NCBI GenBank assembly: GCA_903883645.1
Contig: CAISBR010000171.1
Span: forward strand, 1-64,000
Source: an uncultured Myxococcales bacterium
GTDB taxonomy: Bacteria > Myxococcota_A > UBA9042
Direction of reading: 5' to 3'
DNA length: 64,000 bases
The notes below the pieces were generated by a model. The model ran no database searches, was not told the DNA's origin, and was given only the letters and a program-made list of their open reading frames with translations. Shown here piece by piece: positions 37,532 through 45,568 of the stretch. Each line of letters opens with the position of its first letter. Within the stretch, counting starts at the first letter, position 1. The position numbers and the translations under genes were made by a program.

Positions 37532-38548
37532 ATGGCGCTTCAAAGTTTAGCAAATTCGGGCAATACGCCGGCGCGGGCGTCGCTTTCTGCGGCGGCGGGT
37601 CTGGTGCTCGACGGTGAATTTGAGTTGCTCGCGCCGCTGGGTTCGGGGAGCCATGCCGATGTATTTGCAGCACTACAGCTCTCGGCGGGCGGGCGGCGGG
37701 TGGCGGTCAAGATCTTGAGCCCGCTGTACCTTACGCTGCCAGAAGGTGATTTCCGCAAGGCGGCCACAGGGCTGCGACGCGAGGGCGAGCTGCTGTCGGG
37801 CCTAAAATCGCCATGTTTTGTGCAGATGTACGGGTCGGGCACCACGCCGGACCAGCGCCCCTACTTGGCCATCGAGCTGGCAGAGGGCCCCACTCTGGGC
37901 ACTTGGCTGCAAAGCGGCGAGCCACCACTGCGGCACATCGGAGAGGTAATTCGGCAGTGGGCTCAAGGACTTGGCGAGATGCATCGGCTGGGATGGGTGC
38001 ACCGCGATGTGTCGCCGGCCAATAGCGTGGTCACCGCCCATGGCCCCCACGGCAACCGCCTGCGCAGCTACGACTTGGGAACGGCGACGCAGATCAGTGA
38101 TCGTCCCGACCGTTTTCGCGTGGGCTTTGACCGCGATCGCCCTGCTGGAACGCCGGCGTACATGTCGCCCGAGCAAGCGATCGGCGGCGTCGTAACGGGT
38201 CGGGCGGACCAGTTCTCCCTCGCAGCCATTACTTACGAGGCCTTGGCCGGTCGCCGAGCAGTACCAGCTGACTTGGGGCGGGCGGCTATGGCTCTGTCTT
38301 TTCTGCGCGGAAGCGACGACATCCCCGTGGTTCCCCTCGACGAAGTGCGACCTGACCTGCCCGAGGCCGTATGCGACGCGATCGCCCGTGCGCTGGAGCG
38401 CGATCCGGCACATCGCTTTGACTCGATAGAGGACTTTGCCGATGAAGTTGCCAACGGGCTGGCGGCGGGCCGGGGTACTGGGGCGATGTCGCTGTGGCGG
38501 CGCGTGACGCACAAGGTAAGCAAGGCCCTAAACAGAGGAAATTCATGA
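37532..38548 (+). CDS. Serine/threonine protein kinase
   Basis: A 338-residue soluble kinase. Gly loop GSGSHADV (37-44), VAVK (Lys60), catalytic loop HRDVSPANSVV (157-167, Asp159 and Asn164), metal-binding Asp181 in YDLGT where most kinases read DFG, and activation-segment GTPAYMSPEQ (206-215). The HRDVSPxN variant is common in myxobacterial Hanks-type kinases. No transmembrane segment or sensor domain is visible, which is unusual as most such kinases are membrane-anchored. Its stop overlaps the start of the CcmI-like gene (ATGA), tying it to the cytochrome maturation operon. Confidence 0.92.
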   Translation: MALQSLANSGNTPARASLSAAAGLVLDGEFELLAPLGSGSHADVFAALQLSAGGRRVAVKILSPLYLTLPEGDFRKAATGLRREGELLSGLKSPCFVQMYGSGTTPDQRPYLAIELAEGPTLGTWLQSGEPPLRHIGEVIRQWAQGLGEMHRLGWVHRDVSPANSVVTAHGPHGNRLRSYDLGTATQISDRPDRFRVGFDRDRPAGTPAYMSPEQAIGGVVTGRADQFSLAAITYEALAGRRAVPADLGRAAMALSFLRGSDDIPVVPLDEVRPDLPEAVCDAIARALERDPAHRFDSIEDFADEVANGLAAGRGTGAMSLWRRVTHKVSKALNRGNS

Positions 38549-38871
38549 AGGATTGGCTTGCCAACCTGAGCGCACTGCTGGCGGCAGCTGCGGCCATTGC
38601 CGCCGGCTTGTACGCGGTCAAGGCACTGGTATTCACCGCTCGCACCCCGGCGGGCGACGCCGCCTTTCGCAGTGACCCGGTGCGTATTGGTCTAGAAGAC
38701 GATCGGCGCAGAGCGATCAACCACTTGCGCGAAATTCAGTTCGATCGCGACACCGGCAAGCTCGACCAAGCCGACTACGAGCGGCTGCAAACGCGCTACG
38801 AACGCCAGGCCGTAGATGTGCTGGCACGCCTAGATGCCTACGAGAAGGGTCAGCGCGAGGGAACGCTATGA
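38545..38871 (+). CDS. CcmI-like small membrane protein
   Basis: A 108-residue protein with one N-terminal span (LSALLAAAAAIAAGLYAVKAL) and a cytoplasmic-type helical domain with REIQFDRDTGKLDQADYERL, a pattern seen in the N-terminal part of CcmI-type proteins and in small proteins of deltaproteobacterial cytochrome c maturation clusters. It has a strong AGAGGAAA ribosome site ahead of ATG 38545, although the start overlaps the kinase stop. The TPR domain of full CcmI is absent, so this would be a reduced version. Confidence 0.75.
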   Translation: MKDWLANLSALLAAAAAIAAGLYAVKALVFTARTPAGDAAFRSDPVRIGLEDDRRRAINHLREIQFDRDTGKLDQADYERLQTRYERQAVDVLARLDAYEKGQREGTL

Positions 38872-39644
38872 GCCAGAGCCGTGTATTATTACACAGTTTT
38901 TTAGTTTTAGTAGTGGCAGTGGCGACCGTGCTCGCGACCACGCTGGCGGCGCGCTCGGCCCAGGCCCAGGCGCCGGGCGGAGTGCGTGTCGATGTGCAGT
39001 GCCAGGCTCAGGTCGACGAGTCGTATCTGCTCGTTACCGTCGAGGCCAAGATTACCGGCGATGGCGGTCAGGCGGTCGATCTCGATGCCCGGCCGCTGCG
39101 CCTGCCGCTGCTGGCCCCGGTCGTGGGCGGTGCGGTGCTCGACCATGGCGTGCTGCCCAATGGCGCACAATCCGTTGAGGTAGAAGGGGTTGCCCCCCTG
39201 CGCGTCGACAAAGAGGGTGGCGGCCTGCTGGTTCGCGGCAAGTTGAAGGCCGGCGAGGTGGGGACTGCCCGCGCGCGCATGGCAATCGGATTTGCAGACA
39301 GCCACTTAGAACTCGGCATGGTGGGTCCGGGCAGCCAGACTTGGGTGTCGTTCGTGGTCGCCATGTCGCCGCCGACGCGCCTGAAAGTGACCGTGAGTCG
39401 CCCGGCACGCGTGTCGCAAGTGGAAGAAGGCAACGAGCGACTGACCGGCGCGTCGCTGACCCAGGGCCTGCAGCCCGGCGAAATGGTTGTGTTTTCGATT
39501 GACGACCTGCCTGCCAGCCCGGCAGGTCCGCGCCGCGTGCTGTCGGGCTTGGCGCTGTTTGCCGGGGTGGTGGGCGCGTGGTACTTGCTGCGGCGCGTTC
39601 GTCTGCCAGCCGCCGTTGCTGAGCCACGGGCAGACGCGGCGTGA
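38868..39644 (+). CDS. Exported, membrane-anchored protein within the ccm operon, unknown
   Basis: A 258-residue protein with a signal peptide (FLVLVVAVATVLATTLAARSAQA), a beta-rich periplasmic-type domain (residues about 35-215, VDVQCQAQVDESYLLVTVEAKI) and one C-terminal span (VLSGLALFAGVVGAWYLLRRV). Overlaps by ATGA with the CcmI-like gene before it and by GTGA with ccmA after it, so it is fully embedded in the operon. I do not recognise the family. A role near heme export or apocytochrome handling is inference from position. Confidence 0.78.
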   Translation: MSQSRVLLHSFLVLVVAVATVLATTLAARSAQAQAPGGVRVDVQCQAQVDESYLLVTVEAKITGDGGQAVDLDARPLRLPLLAPVVGGAVLDHGVLPNGAQSVEVEGVAPLRVDKEGGGLLVRGKLKAGEVGTARARMAIGFADSHLELGMVGPGSQTWVSFVVAMSPPTRLKVTVSRPARVSQVEEGNERLTGASLTQGLQPGEMVVFSIDDLPASPAGPRRVLSGLALFAGVVGAWYLLRRVRLPAAVAEPRADAA

Positions 39645-40315
39645 CGGCGGTGCCTGCGAGTTCGCCTGCCCGCTTGAGTGCGCGGCAGTTGGCGTGGTCG
39701 GTCGCCGATCGCTTTGTGCTGCTCGGCGTGGATGTGGGCTTTGCGGCCGGCTCGCTGACCGTGCTGTGGGGCGACAACGGCGCCGGGAAGTCGAGTCTTT
39801 TGGACCTGTTGTCAGGTCTGCGCGTGCCCACCCGCGGCGAAGTGCTGCTCGACGGCGTGCCCGTGGGCGATGTGCACCCGGCCGTCTTGGCGCGGCGCTT
39901 GGCTCGGCTCGGCCACAAGCCTGGCGCTTTTCTCGACTTGACTGCGCACGAAAACGTAAAACTTCTAGCTAGTTTATGCTACTCCACCCCGACCGACGCC
40001 GCCGTGCAGGAGTGCTTAGACCGCGTAGGCCTCGACCGCCGCGACCAGACCCGGGTCGTGCGCGGCTTCTCGCGCGGCATGATGCAACGTACCGCCCTCG
40101 CACGGCTTTTGCTGACTGGCGCCGATGTGTGGTTGCTCGACGAGCCCTCGACCGGCCTGGACGCCGCGGGCAGTCGCACGCTTGGCCTCCTGCTCGCCGA
40201 GGCCCGCCAGCGCGGCGCCGCCGTGGTCGTAGCAACCCACGACTTTTCTTGGCTTCCTACCCCTGATCGCTGGCTGCAGGTGCGCGGCGGTCTGCTCGTC
40301 GAGGCCCAGCCATGA
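39641..40315 (+). CDS. ccmA: Heme exporter ATP-binding protein
   Basis: A 224-residue ABC ATPase: Walker A GDNGAGKS (44-51), signature FSRGMMQR, Walker B VWLLDEPSTGLD, and an H-loop His in VATHDF. The order directly before a CcmB homolog and followed by CcmC identifies it as CcmA, the motor of the CcmABCD complex that delivers heme for System I cytochrome c maturation. GTG start at 39641 overlaps the previous stop. Confidence 0.9.
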   Translation: MTAVPASSPARLSARQLAWSVADRFVLLGVDVGFAAGSLTVLWGDNGAGKSSLLDLLSGLRVPTRGEVLLDGVPVGDVHPAVLARRLARLGHKPGAFLDLTAHENVKLLASLCYSTPTDAAVQECLDRVGLDRRDQTRVVRGFSRGMMQRTALARLLLTGADVWLLDEPSTGLDAAGSRTLGLLLAEARQRGAAVVVATHDFSWLPTPDRWLQVRGGLLVEAQP

Positions 40316-40983
40316 CGATGCTCCGCCTGACTTGGTTACTGCTCGCCAAAGACGTTCGCATTGCCGCCCGGTCGCGCGAAGTGCTCGGCTTTATGCTTCT
40401 TTTCGCCCTGCTCTGCGTGGTGGTTTTTGCCTTTGGCTTCTTGCGCGAGGGCCATGCCGCCCAAGACCAGGTGCCCGGCGTGCTGTGGGTGACGCTGCTC
40501 TTTACCGGAACAGTAGGGCTTTTGCGGCTTTTCGCCCCCGAGGACGAAGCCGGCAACTTGGACCTGGTGGCTCGCACGCGGAGTGGTACCGCCCCGCTAT
40601 TCTGGTCGAAGGCCCTGCTGCAACTGCTATTTTCGGGGATCGTGACGCTGTTTCTAGTGCCGATCGTCGCAGTGTTTTTTGATACGTCGCTCGACGGGCT
40701 GCCGTGGATTGCCCTGTCGCTCGCTCTTGGGCTGGTGGGCCAAGCCGCCCTGGGCACGCTTGCTGCCGCGCTGCTGGCCCAGGTGCGTCTGCGCGAGGCC
40801 CTGTTGCCGCTGGTGCTGTATCCGCTGCTCGCGCCGCTAGTGCTGGGCGGGGTAAAGGTGACGGCCTTGGCGCTGACGCGCGCGCCTTATGCTGCGTTTT
40901 CAGGGTGGATCGAGCTCATGCTCGCCTTCGACCTGGTCGTCGTGGTACTCTCGCCTTGGCTGTTTGCGCGAGTGACAGAGTGA
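40312..40983 (+). CDS. ccmB: Heme exporter permease protein
   Basis: A 223-residue membrane protein with about six spans and the CcmB opening LLAKDVRIAARSREVLGFMLLF and the segment LRLFAPEDEAGNLD...ARTRSGTAPLFWSKAL, typical of CcmB, followed by LLPLVLYPLLAPLVLGGV. ATG 40312 overlaps the ccmA stop (ATGA). Forms the membrane channel part with CcmA. Confidence 0.92.
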   Translation: MTMLRLTWLLLAKDVRIAARSREVLGFMLLFALLCVVVFAFGFLREGHAAQDQVPGVLWVTLLFTGTVGLLRLFAPEDEAGNLDLVARTRSGTAPLFWSKALLQLLFSGIVTLFLVPIVAVFFDTSLDGLPWIALSLALGLVGQAALGTLAAALLAQVRLREALLPLVLYPLLAPLVLGGVKVTALALTRAPYAAFSGWIELMLAFDLVVVVLSPWLFARVTE

Positions 40984-41008
40984 CGGCCCGCCTGCAAGGT
41001 CTTGATCG

Positions 41009-41728
41009 ATGACGGAAACTCCTTCGAAGCTACCCCTGCGCCTGCTCACTGGTCTTGGCCTGGGCACCCTGCTCTGCATCGCCGCGCTCGGCTGGGTGTT
41101 CTTTGTCGCGCCGGCCGACGAGAACCTGGGTATTGTTCAAAAAATCTTCTACTTTCATGTGGGTTCGGCCTTTGGCATGCTGCTGTGCCTGTGCGCCGCC
41201 TCGGCCAGCGCCCTTATCGATCTGATGGCGCCCAACGAGACCATCGACGCCGCCGGCCAGGCCTGCACCGAAGTGGGCATGATCTTTGCGCTTGGGGTGC
41301 TGACCTCGGGGCCACTGTGGGCGCGCAAGTCGTGGGGCACCTGGTGGACCTGGGAGCCGCGGCTGACGCTGACGCTGCTGGTCTTGCTGATTGCCATAGC
41401 GGTGCTGGTGTTGCGCTCAATGGCTGCCGAGGCGCAGACCGGTCGGCGAATTGGCAATGCCCTCGCTGTGTTAGCAGCTCCAGTCGCCTACCTGATTCAC
41501 ATCGCGGTGCAAAAATGGGGCGGCACCCATCCGCAGGTCATTCAGGGCGGAGGCATCCAGAGCAGCGACATGCGCATCGCCTTTTGGGGCTCGGTTGTCG
41601 CACTTCTTACCCTTGGTTTTTCGCTGGTTGCATTACGTTTGCGCGGCATCTTGCTCGAGCAGCACATGGTGCGGCTGCGTCTCGACCTTTCGGCGCTCGA
41701 GCTGCAGCGCGCCCGCAACGGGGAGTAA
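41009..41728 (+). CDS. ccmC: Cytochrome c biogenesis protein CcmC (heme handling)
   Basis: A 239-residue protein with six spans. The tryptophan-rich signature reads WGTWWTWEPRLT (usual form WGTWWVWDxRLT), flanked by the conserved His residues in YFHVGSAF and LIHIAVQKW. CcmC loads heme on CcmE in System I. ATG 41009, 25 bases after ccmB. No ccmE, ccmF, ccmG or ccmH lies in the window. Confidence 0.92.
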   Translation: MTETPSKLPLRLLTGLGLGTLLCIAALGWVFFVAPADENLGIVQKIFYFHVGSAFGMLLCLCAASASALIDLMAPNETIDAAGQACTEVGMIFALGVLTSGPLWARKSWGTWWTWEPRLTLTLLVLLIAIAVLVLRSMAAEAQTGRRIGNALAVLAAPVAYLIHIAVQKWGGTHPQVIQGGGIQSSDMRIAFWGSVVALLTLGFSLVALRLRGILLEQHMVRLRLDLSALELQRARNGE

Positions 41729-41735
41729 GGTTCAT

Positions 41736-42044
41736 ATGCGATTGAAGGCACTTACCACCTCTTTGGTCACCTTTGCCACCGGGTTCATCCTCACCGCTGG
41801 CCTAGCCTGGGCCGATGGCGCAACAGTTGCCCAAGACTTGAGCCGCTACAAAGAAGAATCCGTGCCCGGCGGCAAGCTAATGCTGATTGCTTACATGGTT
41901 CTATGGGGACTGGTCGGCGCCTATGCCATCCGCACCGCCTTGCGCCAGAGCCGCACCGAGCGCGACTTGGCCGCGTTGCAAGACCGCCTCGACCACTTTG
42001 CCGGCAGCGCCACCCCCGCCGGCGCTCCAAAGGCCGAAAAATGA
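41736..42044 (+). CDS. CcmD-like small membrane protein
   Basis: A 102-residue protein with a signal-like first span (LTTSLVTFATGFILTAGLAWA) and a second span followed by a basic/helical tail (MLIAYMVLWGLVGAYAIRTALRQSRTERD, shown in part). This YxxxWxxxxxY plus Arg-rich helix is the CcmD-family pattern of deltaproteobacterial clusters. RBS GGGAGTAAGG precedes ATG 41736. CcmD helps release holo-CcmE from CcmABC. Confidence 0.8.
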   Translation: MRLKALTTSLVTFATGFILTAGLAWADGATVAQDLSRYKEESVPGGKLMLIAYMVLWGLVGAYAIRTALRQSRTERDLAALQDRLDHFAGSATPAGAPKAEK

Positions 42045-42190
42045 CCAGCGCGCACGTGTTCTACATCCCTGTCATGCTGCTGCTGGGCGCCGTGGCCGGC
42101 TTCGTCATGGGCCGGCGCATGCTACTCGCCGAGCAGCAAGAGCAAGCCAAGCGCGCCGAGCGGCAAGCGCAACGCCACAATCAGCCGTAA
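42041..42190 (+). CDS. 49-residue single-span membrane protein, unknown
   Basis: A tiny protein: one membrane span (VFYIPVMLLLGAVAGFVMG) and a basic, Gln/Ala-rich tail (RRMLLAEQQEQAKRAERQAQR). Its ATG overlaps the stop of the CcmD-like gene (ATGA), so it is the last member of the operon. Real gene status is supported by the overlap and the clean membrane-plus-helix design; family unknown. Confidence 0.65.
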   Translation: MTSAHVFYIPVMLLLGAVAGFVMGRRMLLAEQQEQAKRAERQAQRHNQP

Positions 42191-42200
42191 TCGCAGCTCG

Positions 42201-42545
42201 TTATTTGGTCTTGGCCGTTTCGGTCTTGGCCGGCTCAATGGGCCCCACCACGTTATGCCGGCCGCGGATCTGAGCGATCGACGTCTGCCGCGGCGGGTTG
42301 GCCATATCGTTAAGATCACTCATGGTGCGCATGCTGCGCTGCTTGCTGACCGGGGTAAACGGCTTGAGAACAAGCTCCATGCCGCGCCGCTCGGGCTTGG
42401 GCGGTGGCGGCACCGTCAGGTCGCGGTGGATGGGCACCATGGTGGTCGTTACCGAGTCGACCCGCCGAATCGGCGTGACGCGGTCCATCGAATCGAGCTC
42501 GTCCGCTTCGACCGGTGCGAGGATGCTCTCGTCATTGTCGCCCAT
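42201..42545 (-). CDS. Hypothetical 114-residue soluble protein
   Basis: A polar protein of low complexity with Pro run VPPPPKPERRG and several basic motifs (TPIRRVDSVTTT). It is probably disordered and shows no signal peptide or membrane span. The ATG at 42545 has AGGAGAG ahead of it, good support for translation. Convergent with the ccm operon end and divergent from the NCS1 transporter. Confidence 0.65.
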   Translation of the reverse strand: MGDNDESILAPVEADELDSMDRVTPIRRVDSVTTTMVPIHRDLTVPPPPKPERRGMELVLKPFTPVSKQRSMRTMSDLNDMANPPRQTSIAQIRGRHNVVGPIEPAKTETAKTK

Positions 42546-42744
42546 GTGGCTCTCCTAACGCGTGCGGGCCAACGCGGACCGCCCCTGCACCATGCCGGAA
42601 CTGCGGACGGCTTGTCAAAGTCGCAACGGCATGGGCAGCAACCGCGGGCTCATGCAGGCTTTTTGCGAGAATGCCCTTGTCAGGCGCCGCGCTGCGGGTT
42701 ACGGTCGCCGCGCCCCTTGCCCTCTCGACCCCGCGGAGCCGCCT

Positions 42745-44286
42745 ATGCACGACCCGACACTGGCCGCCGAGGCCCTGGCCGAACTACCTGCCGATATTGC
42801 GCATTCGCCGCTTTTTAACCCCGACTTGGCGCCGGTGCCGCAAAAACGTCGCGTGTGGACGACCTACAACTATGCGGCACTATGGGTCTCGATGGCCCAC
42901 TGCATCCCCACCTATACGCTGGCGGGCGGACTCATCGCCGCCGGCATGAACTGGTGGCAAGCGCTGCTAACGATTGGACTTGGCAATCTAATCGTGCTGG
43001 TGCCCATCTTGCTCAACGCCCATCCGGGTACCAAGTATGGCATTCCGTTTCCGGTGCTGGCGCGGGCGTCTTTTGGCACAGCGGGCGCGAATATCCCTGC
43101 GCTCATCCGGGCTTTGGTGGCCTGTGGCTGGTTCGGCATCAACACCTACATCGGCGGCGAGGCCATCAAGACGTTTCTGGGCACGTTCTGGCCGGGGTAT
43201 TTGCACCTCGGCGGAGAGTTCGCCATAGCCGGCCTCGGCTTACCCAGCGCCATCACCTTCATGATCTTTTGGGCGATGAACATCTTCATCATCTACAAGG
43301 GCATGAATGCCGTGCGGGTTTTCGAGAACTGGGCCGCCCCCATCGTGCTCGTACTCGCCGCCGGCCTGCTGTGGTGGGTGGTCGGTCGCGCGGGCGGCAC
43401 CGGTCCGCTGCTGGCACAGCCGTCAAAATTCAAGACGATCAGCGAGTTCTGGCCCGTATTCGTGCCCTCGCTCACGGCCATGGTGGGTTTTTGGGCCACC
43501 CTGTCGCTGAACATCCCGGATTTTACTCGCTACGGCAAAGGCCAAAAAGAGCAGATGCTCGGCCAAGCGCTGGGTCTGCCCACGACCATGATCGCGTTTT
43601 CGGCAATGGCGCTGGTGATCACCTCGGCCTCCGCGGCGGTGCTGACGGGCGCCGAGCTCAAGGATCTGTGGCAACCCGAATTCCTTTTGGGTCAAATGAC
43701 TTCGGCGACGCCGCCCAAGGGTATGGCCGCGCCGCTTATCGCCGATAGCCTGGTTCGCGCAGTGGTGGCGGTGGTCGCAGTGTTCGGCATCGTCGTCGCC
43801 ACGCTCTCGGTGAACATTGCCGCCAACGTGGTCAGCCCTGCCAACGATTTCGCAAACTTAGCACCCAAGAAGATCAGCTTCGAGACGGGCGGCCTCATCA
43901 CCGGCATCCTGGGCATCTTGTGTATGCCATGGAAACTCATGCAAGATCCCGCCACCTACCTGGGCGGCTGGCTGGGCGGCGTCTCGGCGCTTTTGGGACC
44001 TGTGGCCGGGGTGCTGATCGCGGACTACTTCTTGATCCGCAAGACGAATCTCGACGTTCCCGACCTGTACCGCACGACCGGTCGCTATGGCCGCTACAAC
44101 CGCGCCGCCATTGTGGCATTGGCGCTGGGCATTGCGCCGAATCTACCCGGATTCTTTAAGGGAATTCACTTGATCCACGGCGAGCCCGATGGCTGGGACG
44201 CCCTTTACATCTATGCGTGGTTTACCGGCACTGCGATTGCCGCGCTGGTGTATTGGCTGCTGCAGCGCAATCGCAAGCTCGCGTAA
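42745..44286 (+). CDS. NCS1-family nucleobase/hydantoin/allantoin transporter
   Basis: A 513-residue transporter with twelve predicted spans. NCS1 features: YNYAALWVSMAHCIPTYTLAGG near the N-terminus, NAHPGTKYGIPFPVLARASFG in the first loop after span 2, the WFGINTYIGGEAI segment of span 3, and a late SVNIAANVVSPANDFANLAPKKISF segment. This is the fold of Mhp1, PucI and CodB. The substrate (uracil, hydantoin, allantoin or similar) cannot be told from sequence. ATG 42745 follows GCGGAG; the open frame before it lacks character. No riboswitch motif was seen in the 199 bp upstream. Confidence 0.92.
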   Translation: MHDPTLAAEALAELPADIAHSPLFNPDLAPVPQKRRVWTTYNYAALWVSMAHCIPTYTLAGGLIAAGMNWWQALLTIGLGNLIVLVPILLNAHPGTKYGIPFPVLARASFGTAGANIPALIRALVACGWFGINTYIGGEAIKTFLGTFWPGYLHLGGEFAIAGLGLPSAITFMIFWAMNIFIIYKGMNAVRVFENWAAPIVLVLAAGLLWWVVGRAGGTGPLLAQPSKFKTISEFWPVFVPSLTAMVGFWATLSLNIPDFTRYGKGQKEQMLGQALGLPTTMIAFSAMALVITSASAAVLTGAELKDLWQPEFLLGQMTSATPPKGMAAPLIADSLVRAVVAVVAVFGIVVATLSVNIAANVVSPANDFANLAPKKISFETGGLITGILGILCMPWKLMQDPATYLGGWLGGVSALLGPVAGVLIADYFLIRKTNLDVPDLYRTTGRYGRYNRAAIVALALGIAPNLPGFFKGIHLIHGEPDGWDALYIYAWFTGTAIAALVYWLLQRNRKLA

Positions 44287-44289
44287 CGA

Positions 44290-44841
44290 CTAGCTTGGCC
44301 CCATCGCATCGACCAGGGGCAGCGCCGGCGCAGCGTCCGTTTCGTGCAGGGCCTCGGCCAAGATCGCGCGCAGTTGCGTCATTTCGGCGCGGGCAAGACG
44401 CTGACCGACTTGCGACGCCCACCCCATTAGCGCCGCCACCGCCGCGCAACCCAGTGTGCCCAGCAGCGCCCAGGGCAAAGTCCCCACCATCCATTGCGAC
44501 ATGCCGAAAATCGCTGCAAAAAAGCCAATCGTGCCAAGCAGCAGATAGGCCGCGGCGAAGCCCGTCCACACGCTGGGATGGGGCGAAAACCGGCCAAACG
44601 CCTCGACTCCAGTAGCATCGGCGTGCAGGTCTAGATTCAGCCAAGGCGACCAGAATTTGCGCTGTTTGGGCGCAATCAGCACGTGCAGCCTATCGAAATG
44701 CTTGCGATGCGCACCGCCCGCCGGTCGCGACCAGCGCACCTCAAGGTCGGGTCGGCTCAGCACGCGCTCGAGCTCGGTAGCCACCACTTCTGAGTCGTGG
44801 GGCACCTTGACGGTAAAGTTCGGCCGAAGATGCAACGCCAT
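44290..44841 (-). CDS. Hypothetical membrane protein, two spans
   Basis: A 183-residue protein: a soluble N-terminal domain (residues about 1-88, starting MALHLRPNFTVKVPHDSE, with HFDRLHVLIAPKQRKFWSPW), then two spans (FAAAYLLLGTIGFFAAIF and LPWALLGTLGCAAVAALMGW), then a helical tail with RAEMTQLRAILAEAL. No family recognised. Convergent with the NCS1 gene, divergent from thiol peroxidase. Confidence 0.75.
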   Translation of the reverse strand: MALHLRPNFTVKVPHDSEVVATELERVLSRPDLEVRWSRPAGGAHRKHFDRLHVLIAPKQRKFWSPWLNLDLHADATGVEAFGRFSPHPSVWTGFAAAYLLLGTIGFFAAIFGMSQWMVGTLPWALLGTLGCAAVAALMGWASQVGQRLARAEMTQLRAILAEALHETDAAPALPLVDAMGPS

Positions 44842-44903
44842 GCCCTACTCCGTCGCGCGCCGTTCCGGATCGACCGCCCTGTCATCACTTTGTAACGAGT
44901 GGC

Positions 44904-44929
44904 GCTGCGGCAAGCAAGCGTGCCGCAGC
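44904..44929. promoter_or_regulatory. Perfect 9 bp inverted repeat in a divergent gap
   Basis: GCTGCGGCA (44904-44912) and TGCCGCAGC (44921-44929) form a perfect 9 bp stem around an 8-base loop. It lies in the 214 bp gap between the divergent membrane-protein gene and tpx, so an operator or leader hairpin is possible; no other element in the gap is recognisable. Confidence 0.35.
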
Positions 44930-45055
44930 AACCCACCGAAATGCGACGGAATCTGCTGCAAAGTCGCGAGACTGGCCAGCGCGCTCTTGCCCCGTGGCGT
45001 GCGCCATCCTACCGTGACGCACTGCGGCATTCTTCGCCGCCCCACTGGATGTTTC

Positions 45056-45565
45056 ATGGCAACGGTCACTCTGCGCGGCAACCCCGTCGCTCTTTCTGGC
45101 ACCTTGGTGGCGGTCGGCCAGGCCGCGCCTGATTTTCGCTTGACGGGCTTGGACTTAAAGGATGTGAGCTTGGGCGATCTGGCTGGCCAGCCCGTGGTTC
45201 TCAACATCTTCCCCAGTGTCGATACCGCCGTGTGCGCGGCGAGCGTGCGCCGCTTCAATGCCGAGATCGGCAAGTACGACGGCGCGATCTGCCTGTGCAT
45301 CAGTCGCGATTTGCCTTTTGCACTCAAGCGCTTCTGCGGCGCCGAGGGCCTAGATCACGTGCGACCACTGTCGGAACTGCGCGACCTGAGCTTTGGCGCC
45401 GCCTACGGTCTGCGGCTGCAAGAGTCGGGCATGGCCGGCCTGCTGGCACGCGCGGTGGTGGTACTGGGTCGCGATGGCAAAGTGGTCTACAGCGAGCTAG
45501 TGCCCGAGATTACTCAGGAACCCAACTACGCCGCCGCACTCGAGGCCCTGGGCAGCGTAAAGTAG
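45056..45565 (+). CDS. tpx: Thiol peroxidase
   Basis: An atypical 2-Cys peroxiredoxin of 169 residues that reduces hydroperoxides using thioredoxin. It has the peroxidatic motif PSVDTAVC (Cys60) and the resolving motif ISRDLPFALKRFC (Cys94), the same spacing as E. coli Tpx (61/95), plus TLRGNPVALSG at the N-terminus. ATG 45056 lies at the family-typical start. A stress-response role in the cytoplasm or periplasm; no signal peptide is seen. Confidence 0.95.
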   Translation: MATVTLRGNPVALSGTLVAVGQAAPDFRLTGLDLKDVSLGDLAGQPVVLNIFPSVDTAVCAASVRRFNAEIGKYDGAICLCISRDLPFALKRFCGAEGLDHVRPLSELRDLSFGAAYGLRLQESGMAGLLARAVVVLGRDGKVVYSELVPEITQEPNYAAALEALGSVK

Positions 45566-45568
45566 GGC

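Noticed and set aside
42546-42744. TPP or purine riboswitch ahead of the NCS1 transporter
   Set aside because: None of the conserved core sequence of these riboswitches could be found in the 199 bp gap.
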